A stretch of 48,814 nt of DNA. Origin: Candolleomyces eurysporus (lineage: Eukaryota > Basidiomycota > Agaricomycetes > Agaricales > Psathyrellaceae). Numbering within the stretch: the first letter of the stretch is position 1; every line of letters begins with the position of its first letter. The stretch lies in NCBI GenBank assembly GCA_027579435.1, contig JANBPK010001516.1, forward strand, positions 1 through 48,814, read 5' to 3'. Position numbers and translations under genes: made by a program. The notes under the pieces were generated by a model. That model was not told where the DNA came from. It was given only the letters and a program-made list of their open reading frames with translations, and made no database searches. Positions 1-11,848 of this stretch are shown piece by piece.

Positions 1-154
1 GAGGGAGAGAGAGGGAGAAAGTGGTACAGCGGTTGCGAGGGTGCCGATGTGGGTGTGCGAGAAGGGATGGGAATAGGGGTTGATGTACGTGAAATAGAAA
101 TAGAAGGAGAAGGAGAAAAAGATTGTCCAGAGTGAGGAACATACACGGAAACGA

Positions 155-1339
155 TTAACTTACCTTCATATTGTCGCATAGGCCGCCTTTGATTTCAGAG
201 TACTGAATGAACCCTTGCGTGCAGATGGCCATTTTATCCATCACTTCGCCCCACAATTCTAGGCCCTCCTTCGACGCTACTTCGTAGGATATGTCGGGGA
301 TGACTAGTAACGACCTTGCTATGTGAGGAGCTATCTTTCGATCCAACATGCAGTCGAGGATGAAGAACAGATAATCGCAAGCTTTAGCATACGACTCCGG
401 GTCACCTACTTTTCGACCATATAGCACCACATATTGCAATGGATGCAGTACGCTCTTTCGAATCAGCTTCCTGGTCCGAATCATGTAGTCTATATCTGAA
501 GCCGAGCTTATCGGGAAAACCAACGAGCAAGAGAGCGCGTGTATGATATTCGTAGAGACGTATAAAGACTCCTTTGAAAGTGCTGATAGTTGTTTCCACA
601 TATGCAGAAAATTAGCAGGGGTGCTCCCGTCGAAAATGATCCTTGCCACGAACGGGGAACTCTGGGTAAATGCGAGCATGATTTCCGATAGCCCGCTCAA
701 ATCAGCAATGGGCACCGTTTTGCACCTTCTTAGCATGAAGCTCCTTCCGGATAACCAGGTCACTACTTGACACCACCTCCAGCCTTTGTCTTCGGCACAA
801 TGGGCATTGAATACACCCCGTAAGGTTGGATTGGACACGATAAACATAAGTAAGACCATCCCATATCTCCCTACCACCTTCCATGAAAGTGTTTTCCAGT
901 GGCTCGCCCCGTACGGTACTCCAGCCCACGTCCATACCTTGAACGCGATAGATGCCACTGTGTTCAGATTTGGAGCGAGACCGATTTCGACCTTCTCTGA
1001 TGCGCATAAAGGGATGAGAATGGAAGCAGCTAGCTCGGATGCCTTGGTGGCTGGTGTCATGGAGGTTGGGTAAAATGACGAATAGCAGTCTAGAGATCTA
1101 TCAACAATCTCCAATAGTAGTCCTATTGCATCCATAGGCGCTGGCTGCATGCGCAGGCTTCTGTCGAGGATCGCGCTACTCATAGAGTCCCACAGCTCTA
1201 GTAACATCCCAGCTACCGCCATACTTTCGTCATCTATACCATTGGCATAAAGGAGCCAACAAGGAGATACTATGAGGAACGCCAACTTTTCCTTCATCAA
1301 AGCTAGCCCTTCCTGGTCCCAATGGACATTCATCAACAT
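155..1339 (-). CDS. MYND-finger family protein, N-terminal helical region (3' part outside window)
   Basis: This is a 394-residue open exon of a helical, leucine-rich protein that is a clear paralogue of the gene at 2052-4106. Shared blocks include KVW-WAG, VVGR-GM/L, the AHCAE/AYCAE segment followed by a W-L-GR stretch, and an IHAL-CSL segment. The exon ends with GGLCDNMK directly before a GTAAGT donor. In the paralogue the matching GGICDNMT supplies the first cysteine of a MYND zinc finger, and the rest of the finger lies in the next exon. Here that exon would fall before base 1, so the gene is cut by the window edge. The frame stays open upstream of the ATG at 1339 until a TAG near 1392. 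By analogy with the paralogue, a short upstream exon probably exists but was not resolved. MYND fingers usually mediate protein-protein contacts; the specific role is unknown. Confidence 0.7.
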   Translation of the reverse strand: MLMNVHWDQEGLALMKEKLAFLIVSPCWLLYANGIDDESMAVAGMLLELWDSMSSAILDRSLRMQPAPMDAIGLLLEIVDRSLDCYSSFYPTSMTPATKASELAASILIPLCASEKVEIGLAPNLNTVASIAFKVWTWAGVPYGASHWKTLSWKVVGRYGMVLLMFIVSNPTLRGVFNAHCAEDKGWRWCQVVTWLSGRSFMLRRCKTVPIADLSGLSEIMLAFTQSSPFVARIIFDGSTPANFLHMWKQLSALSKESLYVSTNIIHALSCSLVFPISSASDIDYMIRTRKLIRKSVLHPLQYVVLYGRKVGDPESYAKACDYLFFILDCMLDRKIAPHIARSLLVIPDISYEVASKEGLELWGEVMDKMAICTQGFIQYSEIKGGLCDNMKVS

Positions 1340-2051
1340 CTCGAAGTCTTTGAAAGCGGTTTCTGTTGATTTGGAGAGACGCCTGAGAATCTATCGATTC
1401 GTGAATGTGTGTATAATCGAGCTACTTATGCCTTTAACACACACCTTGTCGATTAATCTCAAATCATTCTTCATGATCCGGGTGGGTCAGACTTGGACGA
1501 ACTTCGTGGGCTAATTGGGAAAGGGTGGANGGGGACTCAGAGACTGAATGCGCGGTGACCTTCTCAAACTGTTGACTTAGAGGTTAAATACGGAGTCAAG
1601 TCGGTTCGGAGGACAGTCATGGACAGGGATCTGGAGGTAAAGATGAAGAGATACCCTTTGTAAGACGCCGATTGGCCCCCGAGAAGAATTGATGGACTGA
1701 TATGGCTATATCCCAAGAAGTATTAAAGCCGACAAGGTAATTACTCATCGTCGCCGATGTTTACAACCATGGTATCCCCAAATGACTCAAAGGTCGGTTG
1801 CAGAATTGCGAAAGTTTGTCGCCTGAAATCGTAGAGTTATGCTCGGTTCATGTGTACTTGGTGAGCATGAAAGTATAGATCAACGAACAGATTTGATGTA
1901 CTCGAAGAGCAAGCAAAAAAATAAATAAATAAATCAGGAGCGAGGTCTACTGCGGTGGGCTCAAGATGCGATTTCACAGGATTGAAGGTTGTACATAGCA
2001 AGAAAAACATACAAGTACATATTCTGTTACCAATCAGAGACATCGATTACA

Positions 2052-4106
2052 TCAGTTAGCATGCGGTTGAAAGAAAGCATCCACCCCGGTGACTTCCATC
2101 CCTTTGACTGGTATGAAAACTCTCTTGTTCTCTATGATGTCAACACGCATAAGAGCGAAAAGATAGACCCTTTGTGCCCCTTCATCTGCTATTGCTAGCG
2201 CTGCAAATTTGTATCCTACGTTGTCTCGTACGATGTTGATCATTTTGATGAAATTGGCCGGAACGGGTTTGTCTTGAATGAAAAGACGGAGTCCGTCGAG
2301 TCTGAAGATGCTGCTCGATGCCGGGCTAGGGCCGACATGGAAGACTGGGAAGTACTTATAGTTTTGATCCGGATTGAGGGTGGTATAAGTCCTCGTAATG
2401 AAGTCTTGAAGGGTGCTGTCCGCGTCAAGAGCGATGAAGGCCAAAACGTGTAACAGGTATATTTTGGTGTTCTGCTTAACTTTAGCTGAGAGTGAAGTGA
2501 CAGTCGTCAATAGTGCACTATATCCTATGGGAAAATTATACCGCTTACCTCGCGGAAGGATATCTCTGTTAAAGAGTTCACACTCGTATTTATGGGATGA
2601 CCTCCAGTCCAGCGTCTGGCAAGCTTCACCGCAGTATATAGCGTTTTTGCACTTGTCGCAGCACTTAGGAGTGACGCCTTCCGCAGTGCACTAAGGAATC
2701 CGGAATCCGGAAAAAAAATTTACGAGTTAGCTCGAAGAAGCAGAACGCTAAAGAGTGGCAGTCTTACCGTCATATTATCGCAAATACCGCCTACGGTCTT
2801 GTTAACGAACATTCGATGCCCGTCCGCGAATAGTTTCAGAGTTGATACGACGGATTTCCAAAAATCAGCTGCCTGTGGTTTGGCATGTTGGTCTAGGATG
2901 GGTGGTAGCGAAGTAAATGAACGGTAGAGTACTGCGATCGTCGCGTGATCCATTGAGCAGCTGATGAGGAACCGAAGATAAAACCACGACCGCGAATAAC
3001 TATCGCGAGGAGTGTTGTTGTCTGCGTATAAGATAACGTCCCGAACGACAGAAAGCACCCCACTTCGCAAAAGACGTCGGACTGTTTGCATATACTCGGA
3101 TTCTGCCGGAGCCTCCAACGAACAACCTAGCGCATGGATGAGTGAGGCACAGGTTGTTAAATAATAATTCGTAACCGTAGGCACTAAGTTGAGGAGCTTG
3201 ACGCAGATGTGAGGGGTCCGGGATTCGATGACCAACTTGGATGCCATGGTCGACATTCGGCAGAAGTGGAGAACGATCTTGATGATGACGGCGAGGCTGC
3301 AGAGGTCGCGACCGGGATGATGGTATAACATGAGGCATCGGCCTTCCAGCCATGACGTAACTGCTAACCACCTGGTGCCCTCTTCGGCGCAGTAGGCCTG
3401 AAACAACGTCCTTGCAGATTGGTTGGCCAGGACCTTATCCAAACATATGAGACCAACCCTTCCTACCAGATCCCATTTCATGGAGCACCACAGACCGCGT
3501 CCGTGTTGAATCCCCGCCCAGCACCATACTTTGTACGCGAGGGCTACCAGTTGCGATAAGATGTCTGTCGTGCTGAATAAGGACTGGTCGTGGACGAAAA
3601 GGCGAATGGCGATGGAGGCTGCAAGCGAACAGGAAATGGAAGCGGGGTACTCGTCAGCAGGGAAAAAGAGGTCGGGATGATCGAGGCCGTCGTTGAGGTG
3701 AACAAGGAGGTGACGTGTGATTGATAAGGAAGAAGGCATCAATTTGATCCTTTCCCCAGCCGTATTCCTCGGCATCATGCCGAGCACTTGAAGCGAAAGT
3801 CCGGCCACCACTAAAACATCCCCGTCGGAAATGTCGAGAGGAACAGCCATCAACTTTAGTAGGGCGTCGATGGCCTCGTCTCTGAGCCGACCTCGACTGG
3901 GGATGCTCCAGTCTACTTGCATAAGCCTTAAAAGAGTGGCCGGCGGAGTATCAAAGACCTGTTGGATCGAACGAACGAGCTATATGATTCGTATAGAATG
4001 TTAGGTTCAGAGAACAAGGGGCGATCAGGAACCCGAAACTACGCACTCCGGTGATGGAGATTTGTTCGCTATCCGGGTTAGCCATATTTACGACTATCTC
4101 GTACAT
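2052..4106 (-). CDS. MYND-type zinc finger protein
   Basis: Four exons join in frame: 4106-4047, 3958-2768, 2690-2549 and 2485-2052, with introns of 88, 77 and 63 nt bounded by GT and AG. Exon 2 encodes about 400 helical residues paralogous to the gene at 155-1339. Splicing exon 2 to exon 3 completes a MYND finger: ICDNM, then CTAEG, CCDKC, YCGEAC and HKYEC, giving the C-C-C-C-C-C-H-C order of the family. The C-terminal exon adds about 145 residues with no domain I recognise. The ATG at 4106 is the first in frame in a short exon whose end (ITG) joins exon 2 at VFDTPP; a start at 4085 is also possible. MYND fingers bind proline-rich partner peptides, and such genes are strongly expanded in mushroom-forming fungi. 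The function of this copy is unknown. Confidence 0.8.
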
Positions 4107-6220
4107 TAATGCGGAATAGGGTGCAGGTGGAGGATGATAGAGAGATACCTGTAGCAAGTTTCTTCGTTCGGAAATGGGAGAAGGTATCTGTAGGTCGAGG
4201 TGGATAAGCAGCGTTCGGTGAATGTGAGTTGGATAAATTGGCGGATTTGGGGGCGAAAACTATCGGTGAAAATGAACACCCACACTGCTTAAGAAATCCC
4301 TGTTCTGGAGGGCGAGTAACATAACGAAAGACACCAAGGCTACGGTTGAGAGCATGGATCTGCAAGAACACGTCGCCTCATGACAGAAAAGTGGATTATC
4401 CCCTAGGGGGTAACTGCGACTTCTCCCGTTGACCTTTTCGGTCTTTGTCTACTTTGGGAAACGAATAGTATTAAGGTTTTGCGCGACGCGCCCGGGCAGC
4501 GTGGGTTCGCCATTGCAAATTGTGACGTTAGATTATTTACGTAGGCAAGGACTTCCAGATCTAGGAGGCCGCTTTATCGACATCTACAGATGGGCTCAGG
4601 ACGGGGATGGAGGGTCGGATTGGAATACTCCAACGGCTATCGAATCGAAAGCAATCATCCCGCCAGAAAGTATCCCATTCCCTTGGTCACTTTCAGAACG
4701 CTGAGGGTCCCAACAATCCTCACCCCTCCACACCCCAAACCTGTAGGTTGCTAAATAGTGACCGAATTATATCTTCTTTACGTTAGCACAGATTAAGGGA
4801 AGGGCAAATAGACTTGGGTCGATCCCTCCAAGACCGTTATGATGCGTAATTGCAACCTCGCCATCACTCAATAGCTATGTTTGGACGATGTTTGGCAATT
4901 CGATTCGAAGCAAACATTGCCCAAATAATCTCTCAGCTGTGAACATTATGGCTGAGATCTCGCTGCACACGTTTTTATTTTATCTGAATCATTGTGACTT
5001 AAGTATTCGGGAGATTTGGTGTTGCCGGACCAGAGACAACGGACGTTAAAGCTTGTAAATTGGCCTTCTATGTGCTGAAGCTGGCAAGCGCCCGGCTCGT
5101 AGAAGAACAAATGATGGCACCCGGGAAGTCAAGTTGAGGCTGGGGCAGAGACACTAACGAGTACGTTTCTCTCATCTAAGGTATGAACTGCCGACATCGA
5201 TGACTGCAAAAAAGAACATATACGCTAGTGCCGCTCATTAGAATAACTTCTGACAAGCCCTAACTCGAGTACATGTCGAAGAGAGATGGAGGAGGGTAAT
5301 ACGTCGAGAGTATAAATGGGATGTGATAACAAATATAACAAACAAGACAAAGATGATCATTACTCATGAAGCTTTCGGGCGGAGGGAGACGAGTAACATG
5401 CAGAAAGGATCTTATTGATGCTTGCGGAGCCCACCTTTTGGNTTTTTTTTTTTTTTGGTTTTTTTTTCNTTGAGGGACGATGGACGATGGACGTAGTTGA
5501 AAAGGTGGATGAATCTATCCAGCTGTAGATACAAGCTACTACGAATGCAAAGGAATACGCACGCAAAGGAATAATCAGCGCAAGAGTCTCGAACCCCAAA
5601 GCTTTACTATCAAACTGTACACAAATATATGCAGTAAACACGAGGAAAAGGTTCGTTACCAAGCCGATGTACCATTAAAAGGTAGAGCGGAGAGGTATGG
5701 TTCGCGTTGGAGGATCCGCAGCTGGGGACCAAATACGTTGTCTGAACCAAGTGCTATAGCTGAAGTAATAGNAAAAAAAGCCTGTTAATGGTAAGGAGAA
5801 TTTTTTCCTCGCCTCGCTCCGTCTCCGTTCTATTTCTTCGGCACAACCCCACACACCTACCCATTTGCCTCTTTTCATTTCATTCCAACATCATCTTACT
5901 CATATTCCGATTGTAACAGCTACAACCCAAGAAAGCAAGGCGCGAAGATTAAGGGGGAGAAACTCGGGCTACTTAAAGGTCCGGTTCATATCAGTTTCCA
6001 CCCACGAGCCCCAACCCTTTTTGCATACTCCTTCAGCCATAAATCCTATCCTCCCCGTCCGTCACTTGATTAATCGTACTCTCTACGACTGCACTTCTTC
6101 GTCAAACTCTACCTCATCTCTAAACACGCCTTCAAACGCCTTCCTCTGGTCTCAAGTTGTATCAATGTGCGTAGACACCCTCGTACGTTTATACTAATGC
6201 TGATGCACCGGGTCAGCAAA
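4107..6220. other. No supported gene; intergenic and probable 5' region of the GATA gene
   Basis: I see only short ORFs with no recognisable domain. A T-rich stretch at 5440-5470 carries two Ns. From about 5865 the plus strand is open for 110 codons up to 6197. A good intron (GTGCGTAG donor, TACTAATG branch-like motif, GGTCAG acceptor) lies just before the GATA-gene exon, so part of 5865-6170 may be its 5' exon or leader. The phase could not be settled. Confidence 0.4.
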
Positions 6221-6258
6221 GATTGTTCGATCCACCTAACGAAATCTTTGTTCTCAAT

Positions 6259-7051
6259 ATGAACTCATTCTCCAGTACCGCGACTGAAGATCTGAGGCCG
6301 CGAGCTGACAGTTGGTCCACAGACATAGGAGCTCAAGGTTATCGTACACATTTGGGCTCATGACGGGCATATGAAAGCTCACGTCGCTCTTAGGTCTGCC
6401 TCCACTCAAAGCCTTGCTCCTTGTCAATATCCAGCCCAGTACCCACCCGACAAGATTAACACCACGAACTCAAATGCATCAAGGATACCACGTTTCGCCA
6501 ACAGTGTCCAGAGGGGCAATTAGAGACCCACACCTTCAGGGACCTGGGGTGCCGCCGCATAGCGAAGGTCAAGATCCATCTCAACACTTACTCTCATCTG
6601 CGGAAAGCTCAAGAGGAGCCAGTAACCTGGATAGTTCCGTTGGCGACTTCCAGTCAGAACGTGCAGCGCAGCCATCAAGCTTCAAGGTCGGAGAAAAACT
6701 CGACAAAGACGACTTAACGGATGGACAATTGAGATTCTGTTGCAATTGCCTTACTACAACTACCGTAACCTGGAGGCGTGGACCCGACTCCCAGTATCTG
6801 TGCCACTCTTGCGGCATGTACATACTCAAAGTGAGAGTTCCAAGAGATTCAGCCGTCCAAAAACTCACATTATCTTCTTTGCAGAACGGCAAGCCTAGGC
6901 CAGTCGCTCAGTGTCACGTCTGTAAAAACGGAAAAGGGTTTGATAGGGGATACGGAAGAGTTATATGTAAAAGGTTTGTCTGAAACGCGTATACTCGTCC
7001 TCGGTCCACTTACGTCTACTCTGTTCTTATAGCTGTTCCTCGAATTACTGA
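6259..7051 (+). CDS. GATA-type zinc finger protein with a second CX2C-X14-CX2C finger
   Basis: Four exons fit: 6259-6337, 6394-6830, 6885-6973 and 7033-7051, with introns of 56, 54 and 59 nt. They encode about 207 residues. The GATA finger reads CCNC, TTTTVTWRRGPDSQ, LCHSCGMY, which is the family pattern with the WRRGP core, followed by the usual NGKPRP basic turn created by splicing out 6831-6884. After this comes CHVC, 14 residues, then CKSC; the last CX2C exists only if the final intron (6974-7032) is removed, otherwise translation stops at 6983. The N-terminal half is polar and low in order. GATA fingers bind GATA sites and act as nuclear regulators. The frame is open upstream to an acceptor at about 6223 (RLFDPPNEIFVL precedes the ATG), so a further 5' exon is likely. 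The target pathway cannot be told from sequence. Confidence 0.72.
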
Positions 7052-7284
7052 GCGTAGGGTCGGGTCCTACCTCTCCCAATATAATCAATTATTTCGGGAT
7101 ATAACTCTAGAGCGACCCTATTTATCTCAGAGCCGCCATAGATTGGAGCAGTACTCCAAAGATTTTGGAGGTCGGAGAAGGTACTCGCCCATTCTGTCCA
7201 AGTCGAAGTGGCAATCAAGTCCAGATTATACTGTAAACACTGAGCGAGAGCATATATTACACGTTTTTTCGAATAAATAATTGA

Positions 7285-8576
7285 ATGGATGGTCCTCAAG
7301 AATGCGGGACACGCTCAACAAATGGCCCAACTGATTCTGGGGCCCCACTTTCCAACGCCCTAGGAGCAGCTCACGAACCCCGCTAAGCGATGCTCTCACG
7401 ATACTATTTTAGTGACATGGCACTCCCACTTATGGTAGGAGATGTCAGGATTGACAGATCAAATGATGTGAACAAACACTCACAACTCGCTAAACCAGTA
7501 GCATCCCCGTCCATTCAACCATCCTTCCTCACGGCTGAATCCAGAGACTTAGGGAGCAAATCACAAATGGCTACTAACTGAGTCTTCGTTTTATTTTGCC
7601 ATCTTCCGTCTTTTCACGTCTCTTAGAGAGCATATATAGTAAAATGAGCGACTATTAGTCGTAGCACCATGAAACCGGCACCGTCTCCTCGAGCTCACCT
7701 GTGTGGTGTCACTGCCTTCTAGAATCACGCTCAATCCTTGATTTTTTTNCCCCCGTTCAGAGCGTATGTAGACAAAACACTCCAGCCCGGACGGTATCAA
7801 TGCCGCATCGGTTTTGCGTCAATAATTTAGTTTTCGGCTTGGACGTTCCGATCCTCTCTCCCTTTCTCAGTCAAGAACGTGCCTACAGGCATCATGGGCC
7901 TTAGAAACATGTCAATAGAAAGGAAAATGGAGCCGTTTTGTCTCCTTCTTTTCTATAGGAATTCCGTAGAGATCTAGATAAAGACTCCATATCGACAAGA
8001 CGAATCTGGAAAGTTCGAGAGGCGGTGAGGACTTACTAAGTAACTTACGGCTGGATGTGATGACTTCGCCGAACACTTCATTAGATACAAAAAGGCCTCA
8101 ACTTTCTCTAGTCCCTGATCCTGTATACTATCTTCCTCCTGAGCTGTCCAAGGTCCCCCTTCTGCACCAGCTTATGCCATTCGTCACACGGAAGCGCTAT
8201 TCACCGGAACAACCAGTACCATCCGTGAAGAGACTCTGGAAACTCGCAAGCTGGTACTAGCCCAGCGACTACGACAACTCGGATTGGTACGTAGATTATC
8301 CCCAGTCCAACTTTTAGGCTTTTGATGAAGTTAGCGTTTCTATGCCGATGGCAGAGCAACCATTAGCTCCATGAGCCTTCATTCTGTTCCTTTATGCTCG
8401 TTTTTATATACTTTAGAAACCCCGNTTTTTTCCTATTTGCGTTCACCGAATGGCAGACTCATGCTGACGTGCTCACTATCCTTGCTCAGCCATCGGCTAA
8501 GAAGGACTATCCTCCAGAATCAAAGCGAAGGCTGAAACACAACCTATTTCCGACATGCAATCGACGCTCAACTTGA
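7285..8576 (+). other. Exon-like segments of an unresolved gene
   Basis: Several stretches look coding but do not join cleanly. An ORF at 7285-7386 begins MDGPQECGTR. Another at 7390-7581 lies in the same frame and is separated only by TAA GCG. At about 8144-8286 an open frame reads ALFTGTTSTIREET, then ETRKLVLAQRLRQLGL, and ends at a GTACGT donor. A last stretch at 8491-8576 reads QPSAKKDYPPESKRR and overlaps the next gene's start. These could be one multi-exon gene with errors, a decayed gene, or 3' exons of the GATA gene. I recognise no domain. Confidence 0.25.
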
Positions 8577-9838
8577 TACTCGAAGTCACTCCTACCCTCC
8601 CCACAGAGATCTTGAAGGAGATAATCGCTAGAGCGATCGACACTGAACAAAATACGCATGTCTGCGAAGGCACCGAGCTGGCGCATCGAGCTTCATATAC
8701 CTACAGCTCATACAGTGATCCGAAGAAACACCTCATGAACCTACGTTCACTCTCAATAGTCTCAAAAACCTTTCGCTTCCTTCTCAAAGAGGTCGTTTCT
8801 TCACACATCGTCATCCACTGCAACTCGGGGCTTCAGTTCTATCATCAACTCTTGTGCGAAGATTCTAACACTTCTTTATACCGACCCCCAGGGAACAAAA
8901 TTGTATACATCGAAGTTCGAATATCGAGATGCTACGACCCGAACATCCTTTCCGAGCTCCTCTCCCACACCCCTAACATTACCACCTTCATATCAATGTC
9001 GTTTCCCAACTTAGGCCTCCTAGGTGCCGTATCTAGGATGCTAGTAGAGCGCTTAACCATCTCCACTTCCCAACTCGAACATCTCGTCCTCGACAGTATG
9101 GCGGAGGCTCTCAGTTTCAACGTTCTACTCAGCGTTGTGAGCAACCTACCCCGCCTGAAAACACTGCATTTACTTTGCATTCATTCCTATCCCGATCTAA
9201 ACACGTTCATGACCACTCAGCATCGTCCAAAGTGGTCCTTCCCGATTTCAAGACTATCCTTAGGGGTGATACCTGCTCCAATGAATAGGGTTCCTGCGTC
9301 ATACGCAAGAAGTTGGGACACGTTCCTCCTACTCCTCACCAGTCCATCCGTCGATATGAAGAATCTAGATCGTCTAGACATTCCACAGTTCCCGAAGACG
9401 CCATATTTCTTCCTTCGGTACGGAAGTCAGGTACGAGTGTTGGCCACTACCACATACTCTTCGCAATACTTTCTTTCATCTACCATCGAAAGGTGTCCGA
9501 ATCTGCATACCCTTATATTGGAGCTTTGCGACGAGCTTCCAGCGATTCCAACTGGTCTACAAAACCTACAACGGCTTTGGATAGCGCCTTGCTCTGGGAG
9601 AGGATGCCAGTTACCGACCTCTAGCTATCGCCACTCATCGCCCCTCCGACTCCACGAACTCATGAAAACGTTTTACGATCGGAGTATCGATACCCTATCA
9701 GAAGTCCGACTTTCACTCAGAGGTTCTTTCAAAACTTTACCATCGCACGCAGCCTTTATGACGAAATGGAAGGAACGATGGTCTTCTCAGAGTGTGACGC
9801 TGCAGGATTGGAAGGGGGCAGATATTCAAGTTGCTTAA
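8555..9838 (+). CDS. F-box-like / leucine-rich-repeat-like protein
   Basis: This is a single-exon ORF of 427 residues. Residues 13-28 (TPTLPTEILKEIIARA) and a later LRSLSIVSKTFRFLL segment match the two helices typical of degenerate F-box domains in Agaricomycetes. The rest has spaced leucine-rich stretches (LEHLVLDSM, LPRLKTLHLL, CPNLHTLILEL, LQNLQRLWIA), as in LRR-type substrate-binding regions. F-box proteins normally bridge a substrate to Skp1 in an SCF ubiquitin ligase. Whether this one binds Skp1 is not shown, since the F-box is weak and interrupted by about 35 residues. The ATG at 8555 is the first in frame. The family is expanded in mushrooms, and a second member lies at 12092. Confidence 0.65.
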   Translation: MQSTLNLILEVTPTLPTEILKEIIARAIDTEQNTHVCEGTELAHRASYTYSSYSDPKKHLMNLRSLSIVSKTFRFLLKEVVSSHIVIHCNSGLQFYHQLLCEDSNTSLYRPPGNKIVYIEVRISRCYDPNILSELLSHTPNITTFISMSFPNLGLLGAVSRMLVERLTISTSQLEHLVLDSMAEALSFNVLLSVVSNLPRLKTLHLLCIHSYPDLNTFMTTQHRPKWSFPISRLSLGVIPAPMNRVPASYARSWDTFLLLLTSPSVDMKNLDRLDIPQFPKTPYFFLRYGSQVRVLATTTYSSQYFLSSTIERCPNLHTLILELCDELPAIPTGLQNLQRLWIAPCSGRGCQLPTSSYRHSSPLRLHELMKTFYDRSIDTLSEVRLSLRGSFKTLPSHAAFMTKWKERWSSQSVTLQDWKGADIQVA

Positions 9839-10304
9839 TTGATAGTAATCAAACTGCATTTTGGATTTTAAAGTACATATACGTTCTAGGGTCTCTACCA
9901 ATACATGATAATCTTTCTATAATCCTAATCTTTCGGCCTGATGCGCCAGTGGAGAGTTCCAGTTCGAATACGGCTGCTGGTGTCCCGAGAATCAAGGTGA
10001 ATGAGAGCTGGAACTAGAAAGCAATACCGAACCGAATTCGGGGGTGACGGGATCAACAGGTCCCACAGCTCTACCGCTCTGATACCTCGCGCAAGCTCTT
10101 CCCATCAATCCGTAATTGTCTCGAACCTTCCTATTGCGGAAGACCGTTAAAAATACATCGTCGGTGATCTGACCTATATCATCTGTGCAATATGTCTCAT
10201 GAAGTCAGAAAAGACTCAAATACGAAGATAGTTCAAAGACGGGAAGGGTGGGGCATCACCTCGAAATAATAGTTCTACACTTGAACAAGGAACAGACACC
10301 AAGG
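9839..10304. other. Intergenic; nothing recognised
   Basis: This holds the 3' side of the F-box-like gene and the 3' side of the convergent acidic-protein gene. A plus-strand open frame at 9766-10017 overlaps the F-box gene in another frame and looks non-coding. Confidence 0.4.
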
Positions 10305-10934
10305 TCATACAGAGGGCAATGAACCTTGGCCTACGAGAACCCCAGAGCTTTCGAACCCAAGTGAATCGTCTGCGGTCAATCCTGGCCTTGCTCTATGGCC
10401 ATCGACAGATGGAAAAGATGGACTTTGGCAGAAGGAAAAGAAGGCAGGATCGGTTACAGGCGAAGGGGTGCGGTTGGTGCTGGTTTCTTCGGAATCATCG
10501 AACATTTCCTCATTGCTATGAGGTGGGCTCTCGGCTTCACTTGAGAACAATTCATCCGTAACGGAGTCGCCTGTGCATGACTCGCTCAATGAAGAGCATT
10601 CATAGTCAGAATCTTCAGTGTCTTCGTCGGAATCAGAATCGGGTTTGAAACTGGAATCATCGGTATCGGTAGACGAGTACAGAGTTTCACCTAAGCAGAC
10701 CAATCCAAAATTAGCCCGATTTTCTTCAGGCTCTAACAACCATCAAAGATGCTAGGACATACCGTCGGTGTAACTTTCATCTGAGTGAGTATCCTCGGAT
10801 GACATCGGTCCCGACCCCGTACGCCCCTGTATAGCAGTGCCTACCCGCAAATTGGGACCGTAGATCAAGCTAGGTCTGGCGGACTGCGGAGGGAGGCGGA
10901 CACTTCCCAAGGCGCTGACTTTGGGAGAGGTCAT
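10305..10934 (-). CDS. Acidic Ser/Asp/Glu-rich hypothetical protein (C-terminal exons)
   Basis: Two exons join in frame across a 72-nt intron (10762-10691, donor GTATGT, acceptor CTTAG): 10934-10763 and 10690-10305. The product is acidic and disordered, with runs such as DSDSDEDTEDSDYE and SSEAESPPHSNEE. It resembles acidic tails of nuclear or chromatin-associated proteins, but no domain can be named. The ATG at 10934 is only a minimum start: the frame is open upstream to a CCCTAG acceptor, so further exons to the right (see 11195-11848) may belong to it. Confidence 0.45.
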
Positions 10935-11194
10935 AAGAGCAGGAGGCCTAGGGTAAAAGGTACGGCTGACAATGAAAATCGTTCAAACGTTAGTTCATAA
11001 TTCATAGTACGATAAGAAGGGAGGACTGAATGGAGACTATTTTAACTGACACTTCGAGAGAGGTGGTCACGTTGGACTTTATTTCGGTGATTCTTCTGAC
11101 TGGTGCCACAGTGGATGAGTTCTTAGAAGGGCTCGTTGATTCGCTAGGATGCATGTTGATCCGCGTTTGAGACTATTGACCAGCTGAGTTCAGG

Positions 11195-11848
11195 TTAATG
11201 ACGGTTTAATGAAGAATCAAATAACGAACTATGAATGCACGCAAAAAGTATTGTGTGGTACGGGGAGAAAATAAAGCTGGATTCTTCATAGGAGTCGCAA
11301 AGGAATTTATATCTTTTGGACTCGGACACGGGAAATTTTGAAGGCTTTGGACCGTGGTCATCACAGTTTCGGTCGAAGTAATGACCGCCAACCCTATTCA
11401 TCACACTAAAGAGGTCATTTCTAAGATGAAGAGGAGTTGACGATTCCCCATTCCGTCGGGCATGAACCAAAACGGAAGACGAAAAAAAGGGCGATGACTA
11501 TTCCTTCGGACCGGAGTTTGAAAAGGAGATTCTGAGCCCAGGTTCAGATCCCGATTCATCTCTTTTCTTCCTCCACCGGCGACACAAAGACGGAAACTCA
11601 CTTCCTACCACGATGACTCTACTTTTTCTTGGCTCCATAACATTACAATGAGCGTCACCGGCTCCGAAACNAAAAAATTCTTCATTGATATTCGGAGTAG
11701 AACGCTTACGGATCCTTTGACGAGTCAGGTGGAGGTTCGAGGTGACTATCATCGCTCGAGCTGTGATTTTCACGTCCGCTTTTTTTGTGATTTCATCCAA
11801 CTGACTCCCTCCTTCATTAGTATAAGGGTTCATACCTTTGGCAACCAA
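11195..11848 (-). other. Possible upstream exons of the acidic-protein gene
   Basis: Two minus-strand open stretches (11848-11498 and 11470-11195) have coding-like composition. The first contains ITARAMIVTSNLHLTRQRIR and is interrupted by an N at 11672; a GTGAGT donor lies within it near 11600. The second contains NRVGGHYFDRNCDDHGPKPS. I could not join them confidently to each other or to 10934, and no domain is recognisable. Confidence 0.2.

Noticed and set aside
4429..4704. Plus-strand ORF of 91 codons
   Set aside because: No domain, no neighbouring splice-compatible exon and no promoter-like context; probably chance.
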